Positions 33,245-43,800 are shown, counted from the stretch's first letter. The stretch: DNA of 64,000 nucleotides from Monoplex corrugatus (GCA_030674185.1 CM060306.1:34685481-34749480), one strand, 5' to 3'. The notes: generated from the sequence alone by a model not told the origin. Translations and numbers: made by a program.

Positions 33245-34390
33245 TGGGTACATGTTGTCATGATGTTAGCATCAAGTGTGGTAGGATGTGTGTATCGTAA
33301 GCCAGTAAAAGTCTACATGTTGTCATGATGTTAGCATCAAGTGTGATAGAGTGTGTGTATCATAAGTCAGTAAAAGTCTGTGTTGTCATGATGTTAGCAT
33401 CAAATGTGGTAAGAGTATGTATCGTAAGCCAGTAAAAGTCTACATGTCGTGATATTAGCATCAAATGTGATTAGAGTGTGTGTATCGTAAGTCAGTAAAA
33501 GTCTGTTGTCATGATGTTTGCATCAAACGTGGTAAGAGTATGTATCGTAAGCCAGTAAAAGTTTACATGTCATGATGTTAGCATCATGTGTGATAAGAGT
33601 GTGTGTATCATAAGTCAGTAAAAGTATGTGTTGTCATGATGTTAGCATCAAGTGTGATAAGAGTGTGTGTATCGTAAGTCAGTAAAAGTATGTGTTGTCA
33701 TGATGTTAGCATTAGCATCAAGTGTGATAAGAGTGTGTGTATCGAAAGCCAGTAAAAGTACATGTCATGTTTGCATCAAGTGTGATAGGGTGTGTGTATC
33801 ATAAGCGAATAAAAGTCTACATGTTGTCATGATGTTAGCATCAAGTGTGATAGAGTGTGTGTATCGTAAGCCAGTAAAAATCTACATGTTGTCATGATGT
33901 TAGCATCAAGTGTGATAGAGTGTGTGTATCGTAAGCCAGTAAAAGTTTACATGTTGTCATGATGTTAGCATCAGGTGTGATAGGGTGTGTGTATCGTAAG
34001 CCAGTAAAAGTCTACATGTTGTCATGATGTTAGCATCAAGTGTGATAGAGTGTGTGTATCGTAAGCCAGTAAAAGTCTACATGTTGTCATGATGTTAGCA
34101 TCAGGTGTGATAGGGTGTGTGTATCGTAAGCCAGTAAAAGTCTGTTGTCATGATGTTGGCATCAGGTGTGATAGGGTGTGTGTATTGTAAACCAGTAAAA
34201 GTCTGTTGTCATGATGTTGGCATCAGGTGTGATAGGGTGTGTGTATTGTAAACCAGTAAAAGTCTACATGTTGTCATGATGTTGGCATCAGGTGTGATAG
34301 GGTGTGTGTATCGTAAGCCAGTAAAAGTCTGTTGTCATGATGTTGGCATCAGGTGTGATAGGGTGTGTGTATTGTAAACCAGTAAAAGTT
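33245..34390. repeat. 60-65-bp minisatellite
   Basis: About 18 units of gttgtcatgatgttagcatc, aagtgtgatagagtgtgtgt and atcgtaagccagtaaaagtc, with or without an extra tacat. Rightmost units carry ggcatcaggtgtgataggg and are nearly identical to one another, indicating local expansion. Confidence 0.95.
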
Positions 34391-34534
34391 TTGGTTTTTT
34401 CTTTTGCATGTAGTCTTCAGTTCACTGATGTATGTATTGTTGAACTTATTTTTTAGCATTCAGATCTTGCTCAGATGTGGATGTGCACATACTGTGCAGG
34501 TGGTGTGTTGCTGCACAGTCAGCATACTGCATCT

Positions 34535-34696
34535 TTGATGGGTGTGTATGCTGGATGTTTTATGTTTCCATGAGCTGCCACACACTGACATGACTTGACA
34601 AGATGTTTAACATGTGTACTTGATACTCTGATGCGTATACACATGGAACTGTTTTAGGCACAAAAGGTTTGCACATTTGTTATAATTTGTGCAACA
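34535..34696 (-). mobile_element. SINE body fragment
   Basis: Matches the body of the SINE at 22496 (ttttatgtttccatgagc, acactgacatgactt, gcgtatacacatggaa) but lacks the tRNA-like head. It continues into tataatttgtgcaaca. A closely similar stretch at 40940-41050 is uninterrupted where the Tc1-type element at 34699 sits. Confidence 0.65.
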
Positions 34697-34698
34697 TA

Positions 34699-36313
34699 TA
34701 CTCCTAATCATAATTTAAGGGCCACTTCTTCCTTCCTCTCTAATTTTAAGTTGAAATAATTGACAATGTTTAGAATTGATTCTATGTTTTATTTCATCAT
34801 TTCCACACCTGTTTTGGAAAAAGAAATTAGCACAATGACCCATTAGTGAACAGCACATGCATTTAAAGGAACATCCCCCCCTTTTCAAAAAACAAAGTGT
34901 CAGATTTGGCCAATCTGTTTTCAATATCGCGTGTGTCCGCCCCGAGCCTGGATGCATGCTTCACAGCGCCGATGCATCGACCCCACAAGGGTACGGAGTG
35001 TGTCCTGAGGGATGGCCGCCCACTCGATCTGCAGGATGTCGACCAGCCTGGCCAGGGTGCCCGGTGGGGGGTGGTTGTCCCTGATGCGCCTCCCGAGCAC
35101 ATCCCAGAGGTGTTCAATTGGGTTCAGGTCAGGTGAGCACGCTGGCCAGGCCATACGGACGACTTCATGCTGCTCCAGGAAGTCGGTCACAAGGCGTGCT
35201 CGATGCACAGGTGCATTGTCGTCCTGGAAGATGGCGCCTTGACCAAGGTCCACAAGCGCAGGCAGTGCCACGGCCGCCAGAACCTCGTCCCGGTACCGGA
35301 CCCCGTTCAGGATGCCGTCAATGGGGAGCAGGGGGGTCCGGGTACCACGGCTCATGCCACCCCACACCATCACCGACCCGCCGCCGTACCGGTTATGCTC
35401 TTGGACAGTGGCGTCAGCGAACCTCTCCCCTTGACGTCGCCACACCCGAGCCCGGCCATCGTTAAAGGTCAGGGTGAACCTGGACTCATCCGAAAACAAG
35501 ACCCGGGGCCACTGTTGCCTTGTCCAGGTCACGTGCTCCCTGGCCCAGGTCATGCGGCGCACTCTGTTGACCGGTGACAGCACGGGTCGGACGGCCGGTC
35601 TCCGTGACCTCAAGTTTGCCTCATGTAACCGTCTTCTCATCGTGCTGCAGCTGATGTTAGCACCTGTTGCGTCCCTCAGCTGACCCCTCAAGGTCACCGC
35701 AGTGGATGCCCTTTCCCTCAGGACGGAGAGGGCAAGGTAGCGGTCTTGCTGTCTTGTCGTTACTCTGGGACGACCCGTGTGACGCCTTTCCTGGACTGCT
35801 CCAGTCTCATTGAAGCGCTCCAGCAGCCTCTGGATTGTGGAATGCGACACTTCAAGTCGTCTAGCAACTTCCCGCTGCGCTAGGCCTTCATCAAGCAGAG
35901 CGAGGGCTCTCCCCCGCTGCTCATCCGTCATCCGTCGTCTTGCAAGCATGGTTAAAACGAACCAAGAACGGGTCCTTTTTATCCTCGTCTGCGGGCAACT
36001 TTGGCTGGAGTAGTGTTCAAAAAGGGCTTGCCTTGCACGTGCAAAGCGAATTTTGTCGCTACCTTGCCTGCGTCGTCAGAGAGACCCTGCTGAAGATTCG
36101 ACAATTTCGTGTGGAAATTGTCTTCCTTGGGCCGCCCATTGCAAATCGGCAAATCCCCAAACACGTGCCAAAAGGAAACTGCAATGTTGTCTGAGCTCTT
36201 ATCCATTCAGTTACGGCAACGAATTGGAGAAAAGAGTAAGAGAAAATAGGTTATTTCTCCTTTCAAAAATTGACTCAAAAACGTTCCTGGCCCTTCAATA
36301 ATGACGTGTAGTA
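34699..36313 (-). mobile_element. Second Tc1/mariner-type family, intact copy
   Basis: 1615 bp with imperfect ~28-bp inverted ends (left tactcctaatcataattt, inverted right tactacacgtcattattg, both running into aagggcca). TA is duplicated at 34697-34698 and 36314-36315. The paralogous segment near 41005-41030 looks like the empty site. A second copy at 47600-49216 is almost identical. Carries an intact minus-strand transposase. Confidence 0.93.
34921..35949 (-). CDS. Tc1-type transposase, DD34E (second family)
   Basis: 342 residues starting MLARRRMTDEQRGR, full length for the family. Helix-turn-helix segment REVARRLEVSHSTIQRLLE (27-45) and a GRPRVTTR linker (59-66) form the paired DNA-binding region. 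Catalytic residues are aspartate 154 (LFSDESRF), aspartate 244 (FQDDNAPVH) and glutamate 279 (SPDLNPIEH), spaced DD34E. The frame is GC-rich against AT-rich surroundings, consistent with a recent arrival. Same length and residue numbering as the transposase at 29340, but the two are clearly separate families. The near-identical but frameshifted copy at 47825-48853 shows recent spread within this genome. Confidence 0.95.
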   Translation of the reverse strand: MLARRRMTDEQRGRALALLDEGLAQREVARRLEVSHSTIQRLLERFNETGAVQERRHTGRPRVTTRQQDRYLALSVLRERASTAVTLRGQLRDATGANISCSTMRRRLHEANLRSRRPAVRPVLSPVNRVRRMTWAREHVTWTRQQWPRVLFSDESRFTLTFNDGRARVWRRQGERFADATVQEHNRYGGGSVMVWGGMSRGTRTPLLPIDGILNGVRYRDEVLAAVALPALVDLGQGAIFQDDNAPVHRARLVTDFLEQHEVVRMAWPACSPDLNPIEHLWDVLGRRIRDNHPPPGTLARLVDILQIEWAAIPQDTLRTLVGSMHRRCEACIQARGGHTRY

Positions 36314-36315
36314 TA

Positions 36316-36388
36316 TATCAGAATGGTATGTCGTGTTTCTACACATGCAATTTACCATCAGGGTCATTGGCTGAACAGTATGGTTTCA
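36316..36388 (+). repeat. Host repeat unit between transposons
   Basis: Contains ttctacacatgcaatttacc and gggtcattggctgaacagt, matching 41045-41095. It belongs to the ~75-bp AG/GT minisatellite family. Confidence 0.6.
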
Positions 36389-36399
36389 CCTATGTCACC

Positions 36400-37595
36400 T
36401 GTCGGCGTCACTGGGTTCAGTGTTGGCCGCTGTACTGTCTGACACCACCACCTCCATCCAGACCACTCTGTCTTGACTTTTGTGGACAATTTCTTGAATA
36501 TTTAGGCCACTGAAGTTGGTTATGTTCTCAATGTTTGAGACTGGAGGTCTGCCTTTCTTCCTTTCTGCCTATGTTTTTCCTTGAAAAATGGTTGCCATGT
36601 TCTTGCTACATAACACATGGCCAATGTAATTTGGTCTTCTTTTGTTGATGTCTACTAGAAGTTTTATGGTGTATCAAATTATTCCAGCCGTAAATCATGA
36701 TTGGCCAGATCAAACATTTTAAAAGTCTTAATTTTCAGACCATTTGGTATGCTCTGTCTTTCCAGATGTTATTGGGTTGGACCATTTTTGCTTTGCCATT
36801 TCAATTCTTATTTTGATGTCTTTGGAGCAGGTTTCATCGTCAGTTTTTACAGAACCACAATGTTTGAAATCCTTAACATTTTCTAAAGCGACTTTGTTAA
36901 TTCAGATGTTATGATGTTTTCAGTGTCTTTGCCTTTGATATGTAGCACTTCTGTTTTCTTGTTCAAGCTTAGGTCAGCCTTTTTACCTGCTGCATCCACC
37001 CTGTATAGAATTCTTTTCATACTGGTAATGTTGTCTGCCAGTAGCACAGTATCATTGGCATAGTGCAGGTTTGTACGTTTTTTTTTGTCCCATCTTTATG
37101 CCCATGCCTTCTATGTCAGCATCTCTCATGATTTGTTCTGTATAGATGCTAAAGAGATGTGGTGAGAGGATACAACCTAGTCTGACTCCTCTGTGGATAT
37201 TAAAGAATTCACATTTCTGACTTCCATCTAATAACCTTTTGGTCTTTTATATAATGGGGCAATTAATGCTGTAAGATGTGTAGGAAAGCCCATTTTGACC
37301 ATTGTGTTGAACAGGTGGAGATGAATGACGCTGTCAGATGCTTTACTATGGTCTATGAAGGTAACAAAAGCTTCTTTTTCAGTGCTTTTTATTTTCTCTC
37401 TGACTGTTTGTAGCACACAGAGCATGTCAGTTGTGCCTCTGTTGGATCTGTAGCTTGCCTGGCAGTCAGATAGTTCTTCGTCTGTCTTGGGCTTCAATCT
37501 GTTGAGAATAATTATGAACAGGATCTTATTGGCGTGGCTGATTAGGGCAGTGGTTCTGTAGTTGTTGCAATCTTTGACATTGCCATTTTCGTGAA
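36400..37595 (-). pseudogene. RTE-type reverse transcriptase, C-terminal part
   Basis: A 90-codon frame (37497-37228) reads LSDCQASYRSNRGTTDM and then FVTFIDHSKASDSVIH, the RT fingers/palm motifs (usual form FxDxxKAFD) with serine in place of the phenylalanine. Downstream, shifted frames still show IRYADD-like sequence in nucleotide form and a C-terminal INKRRPNYIGHVL tail typical of RTE elements. Upstream at the I-LINE junction the frame reads GNVKDCNNYRTTALISHA. Not functional. Confidence 0.7.
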
Positions 37596-39515
37596 TGAAT
37601 GAATGAATCTTTTATTTAATGTCTGTTCACAATAGTGATTTTAGGCACACACGCACGCACACACACATACACACAAAGGGAGAAAAAGTGGGGTGGAGGA
37701 TGAGTATGGGGAAGGGTAATAAAAGTTTGAATGTAAGAAGGGGAACAAGTGCAATTAATAATTCAGAACAACGAATTAACAGTGTCAAATAATAACATAC
37801 AACAATTAATTAACTCTTCATAACAATCTGCCAACAGGGGATCTGAGAATCAGCTGGACTAACGAGATAATATTATTTTTGTTGTAAAGAATATCTCTAG
37901 TGTCAGTACATGAAAAATCAAGATTGTTATTTTTGTATGTCGTAAGTAAGATAGGACATTCAAAGAGCAGATGGTGGACTGATAATGTTTTTGAACAAAT
38001 ACATAATTCTGTGTATATTTCGTTTTCCAAGAGTTAATAAGCCTTAGTTTGTATATCAAGGACGCTAGCTGTCTGGGGCAGTAAGGTATCAGGCTATGGG
38101 TATTGGAGAAATTTGTATAAACTGAGCATTCTAGCACAGAACCAAGTTCATGAACTGATAGTCGTAAATTATGGCATGTTACGGTATTGGCATTTTTGGA
38201 TGCTCTGTTTCTTGCTAACTGGTCTGAAACTTCATTCCAATAAAATCCACAATGTGACGGAACCCAGCAAAAATTTATACCAACACCACTGGATGAAATA
38301 CAGTGTATCAAATGTTTGATTTCAAAGATAATGTCATTTCGTATTACATGTTCTGATTGTTTCAAGCTACGTAACACAGGTTTAGAATCAACACACAATA
38401 GTATATCGCAGATATAGTATGAGAGGCTATTGATATAGGTAAGAGCCATCAATATCGCATATAATTCTGATGTAAAAATAGAGTAGCCTTTACTTATGTA
38501 AAAAGATTTTTGTACCTTTAAGGCAGGAGTGACGAATCCAGCTCCTCTATCAGATGTATCTAAAACAGACCCGTCTGTGAAAATTTTTAGGTGATTAAAA
38601 TAACAAGTGGCTAGATGAGATTTGACTTCTGATACTAGAATATTTCTTTCTTCTGTTTTATTAAGATTTACTTAGTCTATGTCAAAGTTGGCATTTTCAA
38701 GTTTCCAGGGAGGTATGGATGGAATAAGTGGCATTACTGGAATGTGAGTTACATCAATATTGTTTTTGCTTAGGAGGAACATCTGCAAAATTTCAAATAG
38801 GTTGAAGAGTATGCACCTTTCGAGCTTTCTGAGGATAGTCAGTTTCTGACGTGTATAGTAATTCATCCTTAACTGAGTTCTTTACAGCCAGAGCTCTAAT
38901 AACATACTTTGTCGCCGCTAATTCACGTTGATCTGTAAGGGGTATATTACTTTCTTTATAAGACTTCATTGTGTTCGTATGAACGGGCACACCGAGAGTC
39001 AATTTAATAGCTTTGCTGTCTACACTCTGTAATTTTTTTTAAGAGTGTAGTCGAGGCAGTAAAATAGATCTCTTGTCCATAGAGCAGTTTCGATCGAACC
39101 AAAGAAATTGCTAAGTGTAACATAGTTTGAGTGTCTTGGCTCCAGGACTGTCTGTTGATTAATTTTAAGAAATTAAGTCTTTTGTTTGCTTTTGTGATTA
39201 AATATTCTATATGGTGTTTCCAATTCAATTTTCGTGTTAAGTACACTCCAAGAAATTTAACGGTGGGCTTATAAACAAGCGGATTACTATCCAGTAATAA
39301 TGTAGGGAGAGTTTTAGGGTTTTCTCCATTGTTGAAAAGCATAAGATAAGTCTTTTCACTCGATAACACTGGACCATTGTCTTTCATGTAATTACTCAGG
39401 TTATCAAGATCACATTGGTAGAGCTTTTGTACATGGGTGATTGTTTGTTTGTATTTTTTCGAAGAGTGGTATTCATCCAGATGCTTTCGTGAAGCATCAC
39501 AAATTCTTGAAGTTA
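37596..39515 (-). mobile_element. I-type LINE with RNase H, 5'-truncated
   Basis: Minus-strand element inserted in the RTE LINE. It begins in the RT thumb (~39515) and ends with a 3' UTR, a (CA)n tract (about 37647-37676) and a (ATTC)n tail at 37596-37612. Its 3' 450 bp recurs at 61346-61795. Presence of an RNase H domain after RT places it in the I group rather than RTE or L2. Confidence 0.82.
37859..39510 (-). pseudogene. I-type LINE ORF2: RT C-terminus and RNase H
   Basis: The first part (39510-39004) encodes the RT thumb: ISxxKTYLMLFN, VKFLGVYLTRKLNWKHHI and the SKLLYGQEIYF motif. A frameshift in an A8 run near 39040 is followed by a linker frame (39002-38793) beginning TLGVPVHTNTMKSY. 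The RNase H domain (about 38610-38170) shows aspartate in IFTDGS, glutamate in TSELYAI, aspartate in LCVDSKPVL, and the WVPSHCG and NEVSDQLA motifs, so its catalytic residues are preserved although the element is broken upstream. Stops separate the parts. Confidence 0.8.
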
Positions 39516-39519
39516 CCAA

Positions 39520-40930
39520 TCTGTTGGCCACTGGTGAGTATTCCAGATTTTACAACAAAGACGGTGCATTTGCATTGCTTTTAGACCTTCTTTTCAGCAT
39601 GTTTGAATAATTCTCCTGGAACATTACCAATTCCTGGGAATTTCCTTGTTTTTAACTGCTTTGTGGCTGCTTCAATTTCACTTAAAAGTGGATCTGGTTC
39701 TGATTTAGGACTGTTCAAGTTAGGGCATAGTGTGTCTTGAGGACTATTGTCACTAAAAATGGATGATCCATATTCATTCGATTAGATTATTCTAATCTCT
39801 GGTTCAGTCATTGTAGGTCTTCTTTGCTGTTGATGCACTCATTTCTGGGCTGGAATTTAGTGGATTGAACTTTATCTGTTGGAGTAGATCTGTGGATCTT
39901 CTGCATTCATTATGCAGAGCCTGGAATTCATCGCGGAAACGAGGATTTCCGCGGAAATCAAAATCGAAAATCGCGCAAAAAAATATTTTTCGCGTTAAAA
40001 AAAAATCGACGACCATACTTAAAAAAAAGTTTTGATGAATATGTCTGTGTATGAACACACTGAAACGATCTGCTGTGTATGATGGATCCTGATCTTGTGC
40101 CCAATGTTTATTAAATACTCTTTTGACTGATATTCATTGTGATTTTCAGTGTGTTAGATGCCTTTAAATTTGTCTCAGATTTTAGTCTTGATTTTAAAAA
40201 TTTTCCGGGGGAGCAAGCCCCCGGCCCCCCCTAGATGCTTCCTCTTTTTTTTTTCTTAGCAATTCCAGGCTCTGATTATGCTCATTTATTTTTTGCACAT
40301 TCCTCCTCCAGCCAATTTTTCTTATCTCTTCTGATTTTGCTCTTTTGAGTTTTTTGTATTTTTTTTTCCAGATTTGCGAGCTTGGCTTTTCTGTTTGGAT
40401 AGATCAGTAACTTCCTTGCTGATGTAGGGCTTAGTTAGTTTTCTTTTTTCCTTGCCTAACTTTTCTTCTGCTACTTCAGTGTAGGTGTTCTTCTTATCCG
40501 CCCACTTTTTTTCTGGATACTTGTCGTTTAATGTCCAGTCCTGGATTAAAGCCTTAAAACGATTGTTCACTTCCGTCTCAATGCAATGATTTTACAATTT
40601 CTCTAGATCAAACTTAGGGGCCAGCTTGGCTTTGTTTTGTTTGTAAGCTTTGAGTGGAATTTTTGTTGCGACTAGGTGGTGATTACTGTCACAATCAGCT
40701 CCTGGTTTTGTTTTTGAGCTTAGGACAGTAGTTCTTCATGTCCTGTCTATCATGATGTAATCTATCTGATTTCTGATTTTTATTTTCTTGTTATCGTTGT
40801 CTGTTATTTTTTAGTTTCCAGGTATATCATCTATGATAGTGCCGTTTAAAGAGGGTGTTAGTGAAGTCCAATTCATTGGCCCAGCAGAAAGATGCTAACA
40901 TATCTCCTCTTTCATTGCAGTTTCCAAGCC
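39520..40930 (-). pseudogene. RTE-type LINE, endonuclease and linker part
   Basis: From 40930 to about 40600 the minus strand shows endonuclease motifs in broken frames: ERGDMLASFCWANELDF, then RIDYIMIDR and PGADCDSNHHLVATKI (the catalytic SDHH region, with N for D). The linker frame 40570-40322 is lysine-rich. After the TIR insertion the frame continues NECRRSTDLLQQIKFN, then RKFPGIGNVPGELFKHA (the usual PGxDxxPxELLK box before RT) and IWNTHQWPTDW next to the I-LINE insertion. Confidence 0.72.
39915..40274. mobile_element. Short TIR DNA element in the RTE LINE
   Basis: 360 bp with perfect 14-bp inverted ends cagagcctggaatt. A 6-bp target duplication attatg lies at 39909-39914 and 40275-40280; deleting element and one copy rejoins the LINE frame exactly. 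The interior has cgcgg/ccgcg segments at the left and cgggggagcaagcccccgg at the right. No coding content. Superfamily uncertain: ends resemble hAT but the 6-bp duplication is shorter than the usual 8. Confidence 0.83.
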
Positions 40931-40939
40931 TATGAGGCC

Positions 40940-41290
40940 TGTTTCACACTAACATGTATACACATGAAGTTGTTTAGACACAAAAGATCTGCTCACCTGT
41001 TATAATTTGATCTGCATATGTTTGAATGGTATGTGGTGGTTCTTTCTACACATGCAATTTCCCATCAGGGTCATTGGCTGAATAGTGTGGTAATGTTTCA
41101 GAAATAACGTTCTTTCTACAGGTGAGATGTCCATCAGGGTCAGGAGCTGAACACTATGGTGATGTTTGGAAATATTCTTTCTACAGGTGAGATGTCCATT
41201 AGTGTCAGTAGCTGAACACTATGGTGATGTTTGGAAATGTTCTTTGTGCAGGTGTGATGTCCATTAGTGTCAGTAGCTGAACATTATGAC
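40940..41290 (+). repeat. SINE fragment and ~75-bp AG/GT minisatellite
   Basis: A SINE body fragment (cacactaacatgtatacaca) runs into tataatttgatctgcatatg, the undisturbed counterpart of the Tc1 target at 34697. From 41050 four units follow with ttctttctacag joined to gtgagatgtccat, agctgaacactatggtgatg and tttggaaatgttc. Confidence 0.82.
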
Positions 41291-41291
41291 A

Positions 41292-41432
41292 TGGGTGCAA
41301 CTTTTTCCGTTTGACGGCGGAATCCGTTTCTTCAAAGAGTCAGAAACGGAAAATCTGTTTTTTGAAAAAGCTTCAGCGTCTGGGGGGCTTCTCTCCATAC
41401 GGGCGCTGCTGGCCCCTCGACTTTTTCTAAGT
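41292..41432. mobile_element. Possible short TIR element
   Basis: Imperfect inverted ends gggtgcaactttttc and (inverted) gggtgctacttagaaaaag enclose about 140 bp containing a ggggggctt stretch. No target duplication is visible, so this is tentative. Confidence 0.35.
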
Positions 41433-41489
41433 AGCACCCTTGAAACTATACTGTTTATTCTGGCCTATCATTGGCTTAACACATGTGCT

Positions 41490-41509
41490 CTGTGTGTATG
41501 TGTGTGTGT

Positions 41510-41553
<44 letters not shown>

Positions 41554-41800
41554 CGGAAAGATGATACGAATTTCTTTCCGACTGATAGAAGTAGTGAGTA
41601 TAATCTTCCACATAGTGAGAGGGAGAGAGAGGAAGAGCACGCCAGCATGCACAAACTGACACAGACACAAACGCATGTACACCGGTCTGCACACATACAC
41701 ACACGCGCGAGAGTGTGCACACACACACACACACGCACGCACACACACATGCACACATGCACACACGCACACACGCATCTTTCACAGATTGCACATAGGC
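41490..41800. repeat. (GT)n and (CA)n microsatellites
   Basis: GT tract at about 41490-41543 followed by (GA)n, then a CA-rich stretch at about 41685-41780, on opposite polarity of the same strand. Confidence 0.92.
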
Positions 41801-43127
41801 TTCAATGTCAATGGAAGCACGGAATTTATCTTTAACTTTTTTTCACATATTTTCAGTTACAGTTATTTAGCATGACAACTTAAAGAGTAGACCACAATAA
41901 ACTATAAAAAACAAACAAACAACAGAGTAGACAATGGTAACATACAATACTGTTGTACAGTCTACAACTGTATCAAACCAGGATAATAGCCCTCAAGTGT
42001 GTCAAACTGAGATAACAATGTTCCTGTGATTATGTAATACCCAAAAGTAATTGTTTTTCTACACACATTTGGTCTACAACTTATTGTACTATTCATTATG
42101 GATTGACATGTTTGTAAGAAAAACTAAATATATCCAGATACCAAGAAAATGCCAACTGAAAATAGATGTCAACATTGCTGACATAGCAAATCATATAGTA
42201 GCTTTTGCTTTTCTGACCAGTTTGATCCCAATTCATGAATAAAATGTGTGTTCAAATCAACTGCAACTATCCATATGTTTTCAGATCTGTTGTAGGAAAC
42301 ATTTGGTCATACACACGTACATTACATGGACGAACACAATCATGCACACACGCTTGCATGCGTCTGCACACCGCGCGTGTGCTTGCACACAGACACACAC
42401 ACACACACACACATACACAAATTCAATACACAAAATGTACATACTGCAATGGCTTTCCGTGTAGTCGTACAGAACAATTAAGACGTTAAGTCAAGCATAA
42501 CGCAAAACTACGACAGACTAATCCGAAAGTAAACAACTATAAATAACATCACAGTAAGGAACAGCAACGTCCGTTGTATTTACACCATTAGTTATTTCAG
42601 ATTCTAATCCAGTCATCGCAGTACATAAAATTGTCACTTAAACACTCTCAAAATACGACAGAAGTTGTTTCAGTGAATATGTATACAACCAAGAAGGGAA
42701 AAGATGGCTTACTGATGCTTAAACCATTTGTAAACGTTTTGCGGATGAATTTCCACCTGATGTGTAGGTTGTGTTGCTTTGTTAAATGGTGCATCCTGAC
42801 ATTTGTGTAAGTATGTGTGACAAATTTGATGAGAGGAAAGATATGGTTGATATCAGTTTGTATCCAGTACATGCCCAACATATGTCTATCGACAGCCTAG
42901 AATGCTTTGCCTCCAACATCTTGCAACACAGCATGGAATAGGACACCAGTAATACCAGTGCCTTAAGGAATCTTCTGACCAGTCACGAGGAACACCTTTT
43001 GTGAAAGCCGTTATATCATTTGGCAGATGTTGATGACGGCTTTTGTAGACTTCCTCTGTCCTGAATGATCAGCCAGTGACTGAGTTGACTGCCACCCAAG
43101 GCTTCTGTTGTCAACGCTGACTGGTAC
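41801..43127. other. Unassigned sequence
   Basis: AT-rich, mostly non-repetitive. A short CA tract lies at 42390-42418. The 77-codon minus-strand frame at 42881-42648 has ordinary composition but no recognisable domain. This may be the 3' UTR of a minus-strand transcript starting near 43300, which is an inference from position only. Confidence 0.45.
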
Positions 43128-43253
43128 TCAGGACAAGGCGTTCTCCTGGCTGCCATCTTGACCATAAAGCCAGCCTCTCTGAATAAACACAGATCTGGGA
43201 TCTGTAAAAGGTTTTCTTCTGGACGGTGCTGTGCTGGAACCAGACTCTGCCAT
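43128..43253 (-). CDS. Short candidate first coding exon
   Basis: An ATG in a good context (acaagatggca) opens 41 codons: MAESGSSTAPSRRKPFTD, then PRSVFIQRGWLYGQDGSQ and ENALS, ending at a stop at 43128. Composition is mixed and protein-like, unlike nearby repeats. No homologue is recognised. A TGACGTCA palindrome lies about 120 bases upstream. It could be a small gene, an exon whose donor is not obvious, or a processed-pseudogene piece. Confidence 0.25.
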   Translation of the reverse strand: MAESGSSTAPSRRKPFTDPRSVFIQRGWLYGQDGSQENALS

Positions 43254-43371
43254 CTTGTAATCAAGACATCCTGACTGGTCTTCTACTGAAGTATTCACAG
43301 CAGAAGTTGCAGACACTGTCGTCAGTACAGATGTCTGTTATCCAGCAGTATTGTGTTTCCAGTGACCACGG

Positions 43372-43379
43372 TGACGTCA
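43372..43379. promoter_or_regulatory. Palindromic CRE-like site
   Basis: A perfect TGACGTCA, the cAMP-response-element palindrome bound by CREB/ATF proteins, immediately followed by an overlapping half site TGACGTAT. It is upstream of the minus-strand candidate exon. A single 8-bp match is weak evidence. Confidence 0.3.
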
Positions 43380-43619
43380 TGACGTATCATCAGACGTTTG
43401 TGAGAAGCCACAAAGTGCTTTGCTTTTCGGTTAATGTTAAAATTTCCTGTTGCTCAAACAGCGCGGAAGAAAAGTTCCAAATGATCTTGGGAAAGTTAAG
43501 CATGGGAATATATTGCAGTGGTTGGTCCTGACACACAACTTGTACAAGATCCTCACAAATTAGACTGCATCCATAAATCCAAAGAAAGGTATCCTTTTGG
43601 AAGTAGCAAACATGATATT

Positions 43620-43800
43620 GTCGGCTGTATACTACTACTACTGTTACTATTATTATTGATTATTATTATCATTGTTTTTATCATCATCATATTATTATTA
43701 TTATTTATAAGGTGCCAAATCTTGGTTCAAGAATCAAATTAAGGCGCACACCCTCACCAAAGCATTTGCCAACAACGACGAAACCTCTAGGGCACAAAGC
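43620..43800 (-). mobile_element. LINE-type 3' tail with (ATT)n
   Basis: On the minus strand gcgccttaatttgattcttg, then gatttggcaccttataaa and (AAT)n with interruptions. The layout matches the 3' tail of the L2-like LINEs (gcgctt, agatttgatt, ttgcgcta, (ATT)n) but with different bases. Interpreted as the 3' end of another related family. Confidence 0.5.

Larger units (their letters stand above)
36390..40935 (-). mobile_element. RTE-type LINE, interrupted by two later insertions
   Basis: Minus-strand LINE read from ~40935 (inside the endonuclease) to ~36390 (3' end). The order is endonuclease C-terminus, linker, reverse transcriptase, C-terminal tail. It is split by an I-type LINE (37596-39515) and a short TIR element (39915-40274). 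Removing the latter restores an open frame across its site. The 5' end is truncated within the endonuclease. Many stops and frameshifts; an old copy. Confidence 0.8.

Noticed and set aside
41292..41432. Definite DNA transposon
   Set aside because: The inverted ends are imperfect and no target duplication was found, so it is listed only as a low-confidence possibility.
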